The position numbers and the translations under genes are program-made. A stretch of DNA of 64,000 nucleotides from Mycobacterium sp. IDR2000157661 (GTDB lineage: Bacteria; Actinomycetota; Actinomycetes; Mycobacteriales; Mycobacteriaceae): the NCBI RefSeq assembly GCF_022317005.1, contig NZ_CP081006.1, positions 62,001 through 126,000 of the forward strand, in the 5' to 3' direction. Positions 49,444-58,348 of this stretch are shown here, piece by piece. The stretch's first letter is position 1, and each line of letters opens with the position of its first letter. The notes under the pieces were generated by a model. The model worked only from the letters and a program-made list of their open reading frames with translations. It was not told the DNA's origin and searched no databases.

Positions 49444-50247
49444 TCAATCGGCCGGACTGATCAGGCCGTAGTGCCCGTCGTAGCGGTGGTAGAGGATCGC
49501 GGCCCGACCCTCGGCCGCGTCGATGAAGAACAGGAACGGAAGCCCGAGCAGCCCCATGCGCTCCACCGCCTCGTCGATGGTGACGCATGGCGGTGAGGCA
49601 GCGCTCAGCGTCACGGGCGACTCGAAATGGGCGAGCCGCTCCTCGGACGGCGCAACGACCTGCGCGAGCCGATGAACACCCGACTCCCCGCGGTAGAGCA
49701 CGCTGGCGAAGCCGGTGCCGGACTCGGTGAAGAAATAGAAGTCATAGTCGAGGAGCTCCATGTCGTGGACGGCTTCGTCGACGGTGCACGTATGCGGCGC
49801 AATGGATTTCCGGCGCACGACGCGGCGTTCGTCGACCGGACGGAGAAAGTGGCCGGGGCGGTGGGCTGGCACCGAATCGTGACGCCACTCGTGTGGCGTG
49901 TTCACCGGTCGGGCGCCGCGCCGCGCCTCCCAGTGTCGTGCAGTGCGCTCGAGCCGTTGCCGCAGCCGGGCGGTGAGCCGGTCGATGGCCTCGCGCGCGT
50001 TGACGCCATCGACCTGCGCGCGCACCACACGACCGCTGACATCGAGATTGGCCTGTGCGATGACCGGCCGGCTCACGGCGGGGTCGGCGTGTTCGGTGAG
50101 GCGGACGCGGGCGTACAGCACCGGGCGGTCGGCCAGGTGGAACAACCCGCCGATCTTGTCGCGGGCGTATTCGGCAGCGCCCGGGAACCGGCCGCGGGTC
50201 GCGACGTCGATGGTGACCGGCGTCGCGGATTCGGTTGTCTCACCCAT
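49444..50247 (-). CDS. rafH: Ribosome hibernation factor, RafH type (long HPF with two C-terminal domains)
   Basis: 267 residues from ATG 50247; a longer reading upstream lacks family similarity. The N-terminal part (about 10-110) is an S30AE/HPF-like ribosome-binding domain. Two related C-terminal domains follow (about 135-195 and 205-265), marked by HTCTVDEAVHDMELLDYDFYFF and CVTIDEAVERMGLLGLPFLFF. This duplicated tail is the layout of RafH, which M. smegmatis makes under DevR control to stabilise ribosomes in hypoxia. A weak DevR box is centred 43.5 bp from the start codon, which has only a badly spaced GAGGG, so the mRNA may be leaderless. Confidence 0.88.
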   Translation of the reverse strand: MGETTESATPVTIDVATRGRFPGAAEYARDKIGGLFHLADRPVLYARVRLTEHADPAVSRPVIAQANLDVSGRVVRAQVDGVNAREAIDRLTARLRQRLERTARHWEARRGARPVNTPHEWRHDSVPAHRPGHFLRPVDERRVVRRKSIAPHTCTVDEAVHDMELLDYDFYFFTESGTGFASVLYRGESGVHRLAQVVAPSEERLAHFESPVTLSAASPPCVTIDEAVERMGLLGLPFLFFIDAAEGRAAILYHRYDGHYGLISPAD

Positions 50248-50283
50248 ACCCTCGTTCCTACGGCGGCTTGCACACCACCGCGA

Positions 50284-50297
50284 GAGTCCTAGGTCAC
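50284..50297 (-). promoter_or_regulatory. Weak DevR box upstream of rafH
   Basis: GAGTCCTAGGTCAC matches only 9 of 14 core positions, but its centre is 43.5 bp from the rafH ATG and TAGGAA occupies the -10 position. Confidence 0.4.
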
Positions 50298-50335
50298 CAC
50301 TCTCGCCGATAAGGTGCCCGGCGCAGCAACCGGTG

Positions 50336-51343
50336 TCAGCTCCGGCGTGTTCCTTCGTCGAGTGCGAGCAATCGCTCCGCCGATGCCCCACAGCCAAGGT
50401 TTCGACGCAGGAACGCCAGCTGATCGGCGGCGACCTGGTCGCGAACCGCGCCGTGGTACATGTCGAAGTGCCGCACGGGGTACTCGCGGATCTCGTGTCG
50501 TGACGCTCTGGCCGCTGTCCTCTTCACGAACGGCGTTGAGATGACGTCGTCGTCCCTCGCGACTGTGACGAGGACCGGAGGCACCACGCGCTCCATGGTG
50601 CCTTTCCGGTAGCGCGGAGCGGTGAACAGGAACCGGGGGGTGACGCGGTTGCACCAGGTGGGAGCGTGGCGCTCAACGTCCGAGAAGAGCCCGGCCAGCG
50701 CTGGATCGCTGAACACGGCGCGGCCCGGCTTTCCGTAGACGGCGATGTAGAAGGGCCGCAGGCCAAGCACACCGCGTACGGCGTCGAGGACCGCCGCTGA
50801 TAGTAGATGAACCGTCGCAGTCGCGGTTTGGACTGCGCCCGTACGTCGGTGCTCGGGAACGTATCGGTCACCCACCCGAAAGACATCCAGCGCGGGCACA
50901 TTCGCGACTACGGCGGCGATAGCCGGGTCTGTTGCGGCCACGTTCAGCACATGGCTTCCGCCGAGGGAGGTGCCCCACAGCGCGATTCGGTCCGTGTCGA
51001 TGTCCGGGCGAGACCGCAGGAACCTTATGGCGTTGCGCAGGTCTGCCACCTGGCGATGGGTGTCGATCAGCTGTCGCGGCTCTCCCCCGCTGCAGCCGAG
51101 ATCACGGTAGTCGAATATGAGCACCGCCAGACCACCCTCGGCGAAACTCGCCGCGAAGTCGGGAACGATCCAGTCCATCGTTCCGCTGAAGCCGTGCGCG
51201 AGGATGACCGCAGGCAGCGGCTCCGGACTCGACGTCGGCCGGTACAGCACACCGGCGATGACCGAGCCCGCCGATCCGAACGAGATCTGTTGCTTCACAT
51301 AAGCTGTCGCCACGGCGGCGCCCCCCGCCGATCGCTGATTCAC
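50336..51343 (-). CDS. Alpha/beta hydrolase (dienelactone hydrolase/peptidase S9-like)
   Basis: 335 residues if begun at the GTG overlapping the upstream Usp stop (GTGA); the longer frame to 51640 lies antiparallel inside the Usp coding region in another frame and is rejected. Motifs: VILAHGFSGT, the nucleophile elbow GTSLGGSH, VARDDDVI (acid region) and a His near HFDMYHG. The family hydrolyses esters or amides, and several act on polyketides or peptides. It is the last gene of the Rv2004c-like to hydrolase operon. Confidence 0.85.
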   Translation of the reverse strand: MNQRSAGGAAVATAYVKQQISFGSAGSVIAGVLYRPTSSPEPLPAVILAHGFSGTMDWIVPDFAASFAEGGLAVLIFDYRDLGCSGGEPRQLIDTHRQVADLRNAIRFLRSRPDIDTDRIALWGTSLGGSHVLNVAATDPAIAAVVANVPALDVFRVGDRYVPEHRRTGAVQTATATVHLLSAAVLDAVRGVLGLRPFYIAVYGKPGRAVFSDPALAGLFSDVERHAPTWCNRVTPRFLFTAPRYRKGTMERVVPPVLVTVARDDDVISTPFVKRTAARASRHEIREYPVRHFDMYHGAVRDQVAADQLAFLRRNLGCGASAERLLALDEGTRRS

Positions 51344-52215
51344 GATCGTGCCACGATGACCGGTGCCTGCACGGCCTGCACCACCGCGGTGCTCACCGAG
51401 CCCAGCAAGGTGCTGGCGACCGCCCCGTAGCCGCGGCTGCCGACAACCACCAGTTGTGCCTCCTCGGATCGAACGGCGATTTCGTGTGCCGGAGCGTCGC
51501 GGACCACTACCCGCTGTACTTCCACGCCCGGATAGCGGTCCTGCCATAGGGCGAATCTCGCTGCGAAGGACTGTTCGACCTCGCGCTCGACGGATCCCCA
51601 TTCCGGTCCGGCGAACTCGAAAGTGCCGGGGCTCCACCACGCATGCAGTGCCACCAGCGTCACCTCACGCCGGGACGCCTCCTCGAAGGCCAACTCGGTG
51701 GCTTGCTCGGAATCCGGCGAGAAGTCGACCCCGACCAGCACCGGTGCGGTCGCGCTGGCCGGGAAATCGTCGCTCGTTGCGGAGGGTCGGATCACGGCCA
51801 CCGGGCATCGCGAGTGGTGGACAAGTCCCATGCTCACCGACCCGAGCAACCTGCGTGCGACCTTGCCCCGCCCGCGGCTGCCCACCACCGTCAACTGCGC
51901 GTGCTCGGACAGTTCGATCAGGGCGGCTGCAGTCGGGCAGGACATTTCGCGGGTCCTGACCCGCAGCTGCGCACCGGCAGCCTCTCGTGCCAGATTCACC
52001 GAGTGCTCGAGGATGTCGCGTCCGAGGCGGTGCTGCCATTCGAGCACGTCCGCCGGGGCCGGTATGGCCAGCCACGTTCCCATCACGGGTGAAGCGGCGT
52101 GCACGATCACCAGTTCGGCGTCGCGCAGCACGGCGTCGCACGCGGCCCAGCGGACGGCGGCCTCGCCGAACACCGAACCGTCGGCCCCGACGATGATCGG
52201 CCGGTCACCGGTCAC
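51340..52215 (-). CDS. Tandem universal stress protein
   Basis: 291 residues from a GTG overlapping the DUF1918 stop. Both ATP motifs are intact (VVGSRGRGKVARRLLGS and VVGSRGYGAVASTLLGS). It is translationally coupled on both sides within the leftward six-gene operon. Confidence 0.92.
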   Translation of the reverse strand: MTGDRPIIVGADGSVFGEAAVRWAACDAVLRDAELVIVHAASPVMGTWLAIPAPADVLEWQHRLGRDILEHSVNLAREAAGAQLRVRTREMSCPTAAALIELSEHAQLTVVGSRGRGKVARRLLGSVSMGLVHHSRCPVAVIRPSATSDDFPASATAPVLVGVDFSPDSEQATELAFEEASRREVTLVALHAWWSPGTFEFAGPEWGSVEREVEQSFAARFALWQDRYPGVEVQRVVVRDAPAHEIAVRSEEAQLVVVGSRGYGAVASTLLGSVSTAVVQAVQAPVIVARS

Positions 52216-52484
52216 TCGGCACCTTTCCCCCGGGCCTCGATGTCCGACCTCAAGTTGGCCATCCGTCGCTCAGCGCGTTCGTCCGCGGCACGTTGCTCGG
52301 CGGCCGTGACGACGATCGCATCCGGCCCTGGGAAGACGGTGGCGATGTGATCGTTGTCCAGCCAATGCACCACGTAGGGCGGCGACCCGTCCTTCGAGTG
52401 GACCTCGGTGATCAGCCCCCGTTGACCCGGGCGGTCCACCGTCAACCCCTTGATCACCAACCAATCTCCGACCTGCGCCTTCAT
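52212..52484 (-). CDS. DUF1918 domain protein
   Basis: 90 residues behind AAGGGG. The whole protein is the DUF1918 SH3-like fold (VGDWLVIKG, GLITEVHSKDGSPPYVVHW), of the same size as Rv0569, a DevR-regulon protein of M. tuberculosis. Such small barrels may bind nucleic acid, but no function is established. It lies between the acyltransferase and a Usp gene. Confidence 0.88.
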   Translation of the reverse strand: MKAQVGDWLVIKGLTVDRPGQRGLITEVHSKDGSPPYVVHWLDNDHIATVFPGPDAIVVTAAEQRAADERAERRMANLRSDIEARGKGAE

Positions 52485-52518
52485 CGTCGTACCCCTTCCT
52501 GTGCGCGTGGGACGCAAT

Positions 52519-53907
52519 TCACGTCTCACCGTTCGCCTGCTGGATGCGGGAACGCGCCAGCAGTCGGGCCACACCCGCCTCGATACCCCGTGCGAGCTCA
52601 TTGACGTCGGGGGTTGCGTCGTAGTCGGCGGTGACGCCGAAGGCGAGCTCGTCGGCGTAGCTGACGATCGCCACCCCCGTCCGGATGCCCAGTGCGATCG
52701 GCGGAACGGGCAACACGTGCGACACTTCACGATCCATGACGCGCTGCCTGCGGCGCGGGCCTGGCACATTCGTCGCCAACGTGACGACACCGCGCTGGGG
52801 CCGCCTCGTCAGCGCCCTGACCGCCCACGCGGTCAGCGGGAACGGCAGAACGTTGGTGGCAGCGACGAAGATGCTGCCTGCCTCCCGCTGTCCGCTGGCC
52901 TTCGCTCGCTCCAGTCGCCGATGGACGGCGCGCAGCTGATCGACCGGATCCGCCTCGTCGACGGGCAGGAACGGCAACATCGCCGAGACCCGGTTGTCGG
53001 TGATGCCGGCTTCCTCGTTCGCGCGCACGGACACCGGAACCAGTGTCCGTAGTGAGTTCCGCTGGGGGCGTTGACCCCTGCGGATCAGAGCGGCCCTGAA
53101 GCTGTCGGTCAGGGCGGCCAGAGCGACGTCGTTGAGGGTCACGGCGAACGCGTTGCTGATCTCGTTCACGTCCTGCAGGCTCACCCGGGCCGCACTGTAG
53201 CGCCGCATGGCCGTCACGGGACCGGTCAGCGAGGACTTCGGCGCGGGGTTGACGACACCACCGAGGATCTCGGCTGCGCCTTCGACCGCCAGCGCCGCCG
53301 TGCCCGTCGCGTTCGCCGCAAGATGCCACGCCGCGCCGGCCCAGGACAGCGGGTTCAGCGTGAGCTTGGGCGAAGTAGCAGGTTGGTGAGCGGCGTTGGC
53401 GGCGCGGATTCTGGACGCGAACGTCTCCCCTTCGCCTCCGTCACTGAGCGCCGAGATCATGTGCATGGTCGCGATTCCGTCGGCGATACAGTGGTGGATC
53501 TTCATCAGGAGCGCCCACTTGTCGTCTGCCAATCCTTCGATGATCCAGCACTCCCACAACGGGCGGTCACGGTCCAGACGGCGCTCCATGACGTCGGCGA
53601 TGAACCGATACAACGCCTGCTCATCGCCGGGATGCGGCAGCGCGGCACGGTGGATGTGGTGTGCGACGTCGAGATCGTCGACCTCCACCCACTCCGGCGG
53701 CTGCAGATCGAACAGATGGGTGCGCAGCACCTGTCGGAATCGCGGCAAGGCCACGATCCTTTCCGCGAAGCCGGCTGCGAAGTCGTCGAGGTTGGGCAGC
53801 GGTCCCTCCATGACCGACACCCCACCGATCGCCAAACTGACGTGCCGGTCGGAGTCCTCCGCCTCCAGGAAGCTGGCATCCAGCGTCGTCAGGTGCTCCG
53901 CCCTCAT
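52519..53907 (-). CDS. Wax ester synthase/diacylglycerol acyltransferase (WS/DGAT, Tgs-like)
   Basis: 462 residues. The acyltransferase motif HHCIADG (His138, His139, Asp143, Gly144) and the later PGPRRR-type segment identify the bifunctional WS/DGAT family. It joins acyl-CoA to diacylglycerol or fatty alcohol, making storage lipid at the inner membrane. The M. tuberculosis DevR regulon contains Tgs1 (Rv3130c), which drives triacylglycerol accumulation in dormancy; this is its functional counterpart here. It overlaps the upstream Usp gene. Confidence 0.9.
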   Translation of the reverse strand: MRAEHLTTLDASFLEAEDSDRHVSLAIGGVSVMEGPLPNLDDFAAGFAERIVALPRFRQVLRTHLFDLQPPEWVEVDDLDVAHHIHRAALPHPGDEQALYRFIADVMERRLDRDRPLWECWIIEGLADDKWALLMKIHHCIADGIATMHMISALSDGGEGETFASRIRAANAAHQPATSPKLTLNPLSWAGAAWHLAANATGTAALAVEGAAEILGGVVNPAPKSSLTGPVTAMRRYSAARVSLQDVNEISNAFAVTLNDVALAALTDSFRAALIRRGQRPQRNSLRTLVPVSVRANEEAGITDNRVSAMLPFLPVDEADPVDQLRAVHRRLERAKASGQREAGSIFVAATNVLPFPLTAWAVRALTRRPQRGVVTLATNVPGPRRRQRVMDREVSHVLPVPPIALGIRTGVAIVSYADELAFGVTADYDATPDVNELARGIEAGVARLLARSRIQQANGET

Positions 53908-54797
53908 CGGACGGCACCTTGTGATCGGCAGATCATGGTGGGGATCGGCGAATGGTGCAGCAGGTTGAGTCCGGTCGAACCGAGCAGCGTGCCGCTGATC
54001 AACCCACGCCCCCTGCTGCCGACCACCACCAGCTGAGCGTCGCCGCTGTGCCGCAGGAGTACATCACTCGGCTTCTCGCGTTTCACAACAGCATTCACAT
54101 CGACACCCGGATAGCGGCGCCGCCAGGGCGCGAGGGCTTCCATGAGATTCTTCCTTTCGTCCGCAGCCACCGCGTCCCAGTCGATGAACAGCGGGATTGC
54201 CACCTCCGACGGCGGCCGGCGGGTCGACCAGGCGTGAACGGCGACCACGCCGACATTGAGTCGCTCGGCCAGTTCGAAGGCCGCTCCTATCGCCACTTTG
54301 CTGTCGTCGTCACCGCCCACTCCGACCGCGATCGGGCGGTCGGTGGGCGTGACGACGTCGCCTCGCCAGGCCACTACCGGGCACATCGCGTGTGACGCGA
54401 CGGCGACGGTGGTCGACCCGACCAGGAGAGCGGCTCCGACGGAGACGTCACCGCAACCGAGCACGATCATCCGCGCCTGCCGGCTCAGGTCGACCAGCGC
54501 CTCATCGACCGGGTCGGGCCGCTGCGTGGAAGTGATCGGCAGGTCGGAATTGTGGGCGCCGGCCGCCCGCTCGGCTGCTTCGAGGATCGCCGGACCGGCT
54601 TCCTGCAGCGCTGACATCTCGGCTGCCCGAATGGCAGCGATCGTATCGGAGAAGTTGTGTCCGGACGGGGGTTCGGCGTGCACGATGTGCAGTGGAGCGT
54701 TCAGCTTCGATGCGATGGCCGCCGCCCAACGCGTCGCCGACACGGCCTGGTCGCTTCCGTCCACGCCGACAACGACCGGACCGCCCTCATCCGCCAT
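53904..54797 (-). CDS. Tandem universal stress protein, first domain degenerate
   Basis: 297 residues from the ATG at 54797, which has AAGGAG; an upstream ATG at 54821 has none. The first domain's nucleotide loop is altered (VLGCGDVSVGAALLVGST). The second is intact (VVGSRGRGLISGTLLGST). It resembles the second Usp of the 46.5-48.3 kb pair in having a degenerate first site. It sits between the Rv2004c-like kinase and the acyltransferase genes. Confidence 0.9.
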   Translation of the reverse strand: MADEGGPVVVGVDGSDQAVSATRWAAAIASKLNAPLHIVHAEPPSGHNFSDTIAAIRAAEMSALQEAGPAILEAAERAAGAHNSDLPITSTQRPDPVDEALVDLSRQARMIVLGCGDVSVGAALLVGSTTVAVASHAMCPVVAWRGDVVTPTDRPIAVGVGGDDDSKVAIGAAFELAERLNVGVVAVHAWSTRRPPSEVAIPLFIDWDAVAADERKNLMEALAPWRRRYPGVDVNAVVKREKPSDVLLRHSGDAQLVVVGSRGRGLISGTLLGSTGLNLLHHSPIPTMICRSQGAVR

Positions 54798-54830
54798 CAG
54801 GCTTCTCCTTGCCGGTTCCACGCGAACGGA

Positions 54831-56330
54831 TCATATTGCCAGACAACATATCTGGTGCGCCTCGGCGACGGACTGGGCCAGCGGGCGCGTGGTGTCGATC
54901 ACGTGGCCACCATGCGAGGCAATGAACTCATCTGACATCGCCGCCGCGATCTCCGGCGTCGCGTCGGACGTCGTCGCGAACCTGGTCTCGACCCGGGTGG
55001 CGGCTTCCTCGAGCGGCGCCGAGCACACCAGCTCCACCACAGGGCAACTGTCGCCCTGGGCGAGGACGCGCGCCCGGTCGCGTCGACCGGGATCCCGCCA
55101 CGTCCCGTCGAGGATCACCGACCTGCCGCCACGGAGCGCCGCATCGGCCCGTCGGAGAACTTCGTCGTAGACCGCCGCGACGTTCTCCGGGGCGTAGAGA
55201 CCGGCGTTGAAGGCACCCGCCGTTCCGCTGATCTCGCCGGCGCGCAGCATCTGCCGTCGCACGTCGTCGGTGGAGATCACCTCAGCTTCCAGTGGTTCGG
55301 CCAGCGCTCGGGCCAGGGTCGTCTTACCGGCGCCTGGCCCGCCGCCGATGACGACGAGTTGCACCGTGCCCGAGCGGAGATGTTCTCGCGCGATGTCGAA
55401 GTGCCGTCGCGCATCGGCAGCCGCCTCGGGGTGCCCCTGCATCACGCGGACGCAGTCGACCTTGGCGCGTACCGCCGCGCGATAGGCGATGTAGAACTCA
55501 CGCAGCGACTTGGGCGCCGGATCGGCGGCGTGCCGTCGGTAGGCATCGATGAAGTGGTCACCGAGGTCCCTTCGACCGAGGAACTCGAGATCCATGGCGA
55601 GGAAAGCGGCGTCATCGACGGCATCGAGGTATCGAAGCTCGTCGTCGAACTCCAAGCAGTCCAGGATCGCCAGATGATCTGACAGGCAGAAGATATCGTC
55701 GGCCAGCAGGTCGGCGTGCCCATCGACGACGCGGCGTTGTGCGATGCGCCGCGCGAACAGCGACTCGCGACCCGCGATGAAACGGTCGGCGAGCCGGCGC
55801 ATCTCGTGGATCTGGTCGGCCGTGATGACCGTTCCGGCGATGCAGCTCAGCGCGTCGAGATTGTCGTGCCATCGCTTGGTGATCGCCCCGACTTCGCCAC
55901 CGGCGTTGACCGCGGCGCTTCTGGCGGAATCGCGATGGAAATCCGCCAGCCTCTCGGCGATCGCGTCCAGATGGTCGTGCACGGACCGACCGCCACGGAC
56001 CAACGATGCCAGCCGCGCCGAATCGGGATAACGCCGCATCACGATCACCGGTTCGGCCGCGCCCGTTCCCGGGTCGGTGAAGTGGCTGACGCCGAAGTAG
56101 CTCTCCGGTGACAGCCTGCTGTTGAGGGCGACCTCGCGCGCACAGGCGCGCTCGCGGCTCTCCAGTGTGGTGAAGTCCAGGAAGTCGGTCGCGACGGGCT
56201 TCTTGACCTTGTAGGCCCGGTTGCCGACCAGGGCCACGAGGCCGGTGTGTGTCTCGCGCACCTGAGCGTCGAGGTTGCCGGCCGTCGTGGATCCGTCGAC
56301 GCGATCCGACACCGGTGCCGCACTGCTCAT
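54831..56330 (-). CDS. Bifunctional aminoglycoside-phosphotransferase-like / AAA P-loop kinase (Rv2004c-like)
   Basis: 499 residues from ATG 56330. The N-terminal 300 residues resemble an aminoglycoside/choline-kinase fold (VGNRAYKVKKPV, then HADLLADDIFCL and CLEFDDELRYLDAVDD). The C-terminal part is a nucleotide kinase with the P-loop GGGPGAGKTTLARAL. Rv2004c, a DevR-regulon protein of M. tuberculosis, has the same size and order. Substrate unknown. It is the first gene of a six-gene leftward operon driven by the DevR box at 56389. Confidence 0.88.
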   Translation of the reverse strand: MSSAAPVSDRVDGSTTAGNLDAQVRETHTGLVALVGNRAYKVKKPVATDFLDFTTLESRERACAREVALNSRLSPESYFGVSHFTDPGTGAAEPVIVMRRYPDSARLASLVRGGRSVHDHLDAIAERLADFHRDSARSAAVNAGGEVGAITKRWHDNLDALSCIAGTVITADQIHEMRRLADRFIAGRESLFARRIAQRRVVDGHADLLADDIFCLSDHLAILDCLEFDDELRYLDAVDDAAFLAMDLEFLGRRDLGDHFIDAYRRHAADPAPKSLREFYIAYRAAVRAKVDCVRVMQGHPEAAADARRHFDIAREHLRSGTVQLVVIGGGPGAGKTTLARALAEPLEAEVISTDDVRRQMLRAGEISGTAGAFNAGLYAPENVAAVYDEVLRRADAALRGGRSVILDGTWRDPGRRDRARVLAQGDSCPVVELVCSAPLEEAATRVETRFATTSDATPEIAAAMSDEFIASHGGHVIDTTRPLAQSVAEAHQICCLAI

Positions 56331-56388
56331 AGTGGGAATCGTGCATCCCACCGTGCCCCGGCGAACAGGGTCAGAAGGCCCGTCAGAG

Positions 56389-56402
56389 GGGACCATTGGC
56401 CC
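56389..56402. promoter_or_regulatory. Shared bidirectional DevR box (devR operon and Rv2004c-like operon)
   Basis: GGGACCATTGGCCC matches 11 of 14 core positions and is preceded by another G. Its centre (56395.5) is exactly 42.5 bp from the rightward ATG at 56438; the leftward ATG at 56330 is 58 bases away. Confidence 0.75.
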
Positions 56403-56437
56403 TGGCTCGGGTCCCGGCTGCGGCCGAACATCGAAGT

Positions 56438-57433
56438 ATGCGCGACACGCTCGTCGAGACCGACGTCATCCGAAGTGCTGTGGAACTGGCCTGCCGGGCG
56501 CCGTCTCTGTACAACAGCCAGCCGTGGCACTGGGTTGTCGACGACAGCGGGGTTCACCTCCACCTGGACAAGGACCGCGTGCTGTATTCGGCGGATCATT
56601 CGGGCCGGGAAGCACTGCTCGGCTGTGGTGCGGTACTCGATCATTTCCGGGTGGCGATGGCGGCGGCCGGGTGGCGGGCCAACATCGACCGGTACCCCAA
56701 TCCCAACAGACCGTTACACCTCGCTTCGGTCGAGTTTTCTCCGATGGACTTCGTCACCGAAGGTCACCGCCGCCGCGCCGACGCGATCCTGCTGCGTAGG
56801 ACCGACCGCCTGCCGTTCGCCGAGCCGCCCGAATGGCCTGCGGTCGAGTCGACACTGCGGCGCGCGGTGGTCGCCGAAAGCGTGCGATTCGACGTCATCG
56901 CCGACGAGCTGCGACCCGAGCTCGCCGAAGCGTCCAAACTCACCGAGGAACTCCGGCTTTACGATTCGTCCTACCATTCCGAAATGGATTGGTGGACTGC
57001 ACCGTTCGCGACCGACGAGGGTATTCCACCGGACACGCTGGTGTCTGAGGCCGAGCGCGACCGCGTTGATGTGGGCCGCGCCTTTCCCGTGGCACACCAC
57101 GACCGGGAACGCCGCGCCGCCCTGGGGCGGGACCGTTCGAAGATCCTCGTGCTGTCGACCTATGACAGCGAACGTGTCGGTGTCCTGCAGTGCGGCGAGA
57201 TGCTCTCCGCGGTCCTTCTCGAGGCCACCATGGCGGGTCTCGCGACGTGCCCGTTGAGTCATATCACCGAGGTGCAGGCCAGCCGCGACGTCGTCGCCTC
57301 GCTGACCGACCAATCGACCACACCCCAGATACTTATCCGCATCGGACTCGCGCCGGAGATCGAGAACGTTCCGCCGCCGACCCCCCGCCGGCCGGTCGAC
57401 GAGGTGCTCGAAATCGGGCCTCGGACATCATGA
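56438..57433 (+). CDS. Acg-family nitroreductase-like protein, devR-linked
   Basis: 331 residues from ATG 56438, which has no ribosome site and lies 42.5 bp from the DevR box centre. The N-terminus carries the family motif RAPSLYNSQPW, and the second half CGEMLSAVLLEATMAGLATCP. Acg (Rv2032) and its DevR-regulon relatives are degenerate, FMN-binding nitroreductases proposed to sequester flavin rather than reduce substrate. It leads a unit with the following Usp and devR genes (18-base and 36-base gaps). Confidence 0.88.
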   Translation: MRDTLVETDVIRSAVELACRAPSLYNSQPWHWVVDDSGVHLHLDKDRVLYSADHSGREALLGCGAVLDHFRVAMAAAGWRANIDRYPNPNRPLHLASVEFSPMDFVTEGHRRRADAILLRRTDRLPFAEPPEWPAVESTLRRAVVAESVRFDVIADELRPELAEASKLTEELRLYDSSYHSEMDWWTAPFATDEGIPPDTLVSEAERDRVDVGRAFPVAHHDRERRAALGRDRSKILVLSTYDSERVGVLQCGEMLSAVLLEATMAGLATCPLSHITEVQASRDVVASLTDQSTTPQILIRIGLAPEIENVPPPTPRRPVDEVLEIGPRTS

Positions 57434-57451
57434 TCGCATCGGGAGCCGGAG

Positions 57452-58312
57452 ATGGCACGTAGGCACGCCTCGGCGCCGTCCGTCGTGGTCGGCGTCGACG
57501 GTTCGCGGTCCGGCCTGAATGCCGCGTTGTGGGCAGTCGATGAAGCCGTGAGCCGCGACATCCCACTGCGGCTCGTGTACGCGGTCGACGCCGTCGACGC
57601 GGTCGACCGAAGTCCGGGCCAAGCAGCCCGCGATCTGGCCAGCGCCGAAATCGCGGTCCGGTACGCGTTCATGGCCATCGAGTCAACTGAGAAGCCGGTC
57701 AAAGTAGAGGTGGAAATCCTGCAGGACCGTCCGATTCCCGCCCTGGTCGAGGCGTCGAGGTGGGCGGCGATGCTCTGCGTCGGCGACATGGGTAGCCGCC
57801 ACGGCAGCGGATCCCGGTTCGGGTCGACCGCGGCCGCGGTCGCGGTCGCGGCGCATTGCCCGGTGACGGTCGTGCGTCGATTCGACCCGCACCGCACCCG
57901 GCAGGACTGGATAGTCGCCGAGGTCGACGACTCACCGAGTTCGGACGTGGTGGTGCTGCAGGCACTCCAGGAAGCGCTGTTGCGCTCGGCGCCGCTGCGT
58001 GTGGTCATGAGCCGGTCGACAGGCGGGACCGCCACATCGGGCACCGGTGACGACGGCCGGATCCTCGCAGCACGGCTCGACCGTCACCTGTCGCAGTGGC
58101 GAAGGCGGTATCCCGACATGGATATCCAAACGCTGACCGTGCGTGGTTCCACGCTGGACTTCGTGGCCGAGCAGTCGGATCCCATTCAGTTGCTGGTGAT
58201 CAGCCACGAACGACCGCACGGCATCAAGGACCTCTTCGCGTCGCCGGGCTATGCGTCACTGCACGAAGCGGAATGTTCGGTGTTGATCTGCCAGCCGCAG
58301 ATCGTATTGTGA
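57452..58312 (+). CDS. Universal stress protein adjacent to devR (Rv3134c-like)
   Basis: 286 residues with two Usp domains starting VVGVDGSRSG. Both nucleotide loops are degenerate (GDMGSRHGSGSRFGST and ISHERPHGIKDLFASP), so ATP binding is unlikely. Its place immediately before devR mirrors Rv3134c-devR in M. tuberculosis. A non-ATP Usp may act as a partner or promoter-reading-through leader for devR; the role is unknown. Confidence 0.9.
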   Translation: MARRHASAPSVVVGVDGSRSGLNAALWAVDEAVSRDIPLRLVYAVDAVDAVDRSPGQAARDLASAEIAVRYAFMAIESTEKPVKVEVEILQDRPIPALVEASRWAAMLCVGDMGSRHGSGSRFGSTAAAVAVAAHCPVTVVRRFDPHRTRQDWIVAEVDDSPSSDVVVLQALQEALLRSAPLRVVMSRSTGGTATSGTGDDGRILAARLDRHLSQWRRRYPDMDIQTLTVRGSTLDFVAEQSDPIQLLVISHERPHGIKDLFASPGYASLHEAECSVLICQPQIVL

Positions 58313-58348
58313 GCGATGTTGCCGCACCACCCAACAGAAGGACTGCAC

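Noticed and set aside
51344..51640. N-terminal extension of the 50.3 kb hydrolase
   Set aside because: It overlaps the Usp coding sequence in another frame and is Arg/Gly-rich; the GTG at 51343 overlapping the Usp stop is the natural start.
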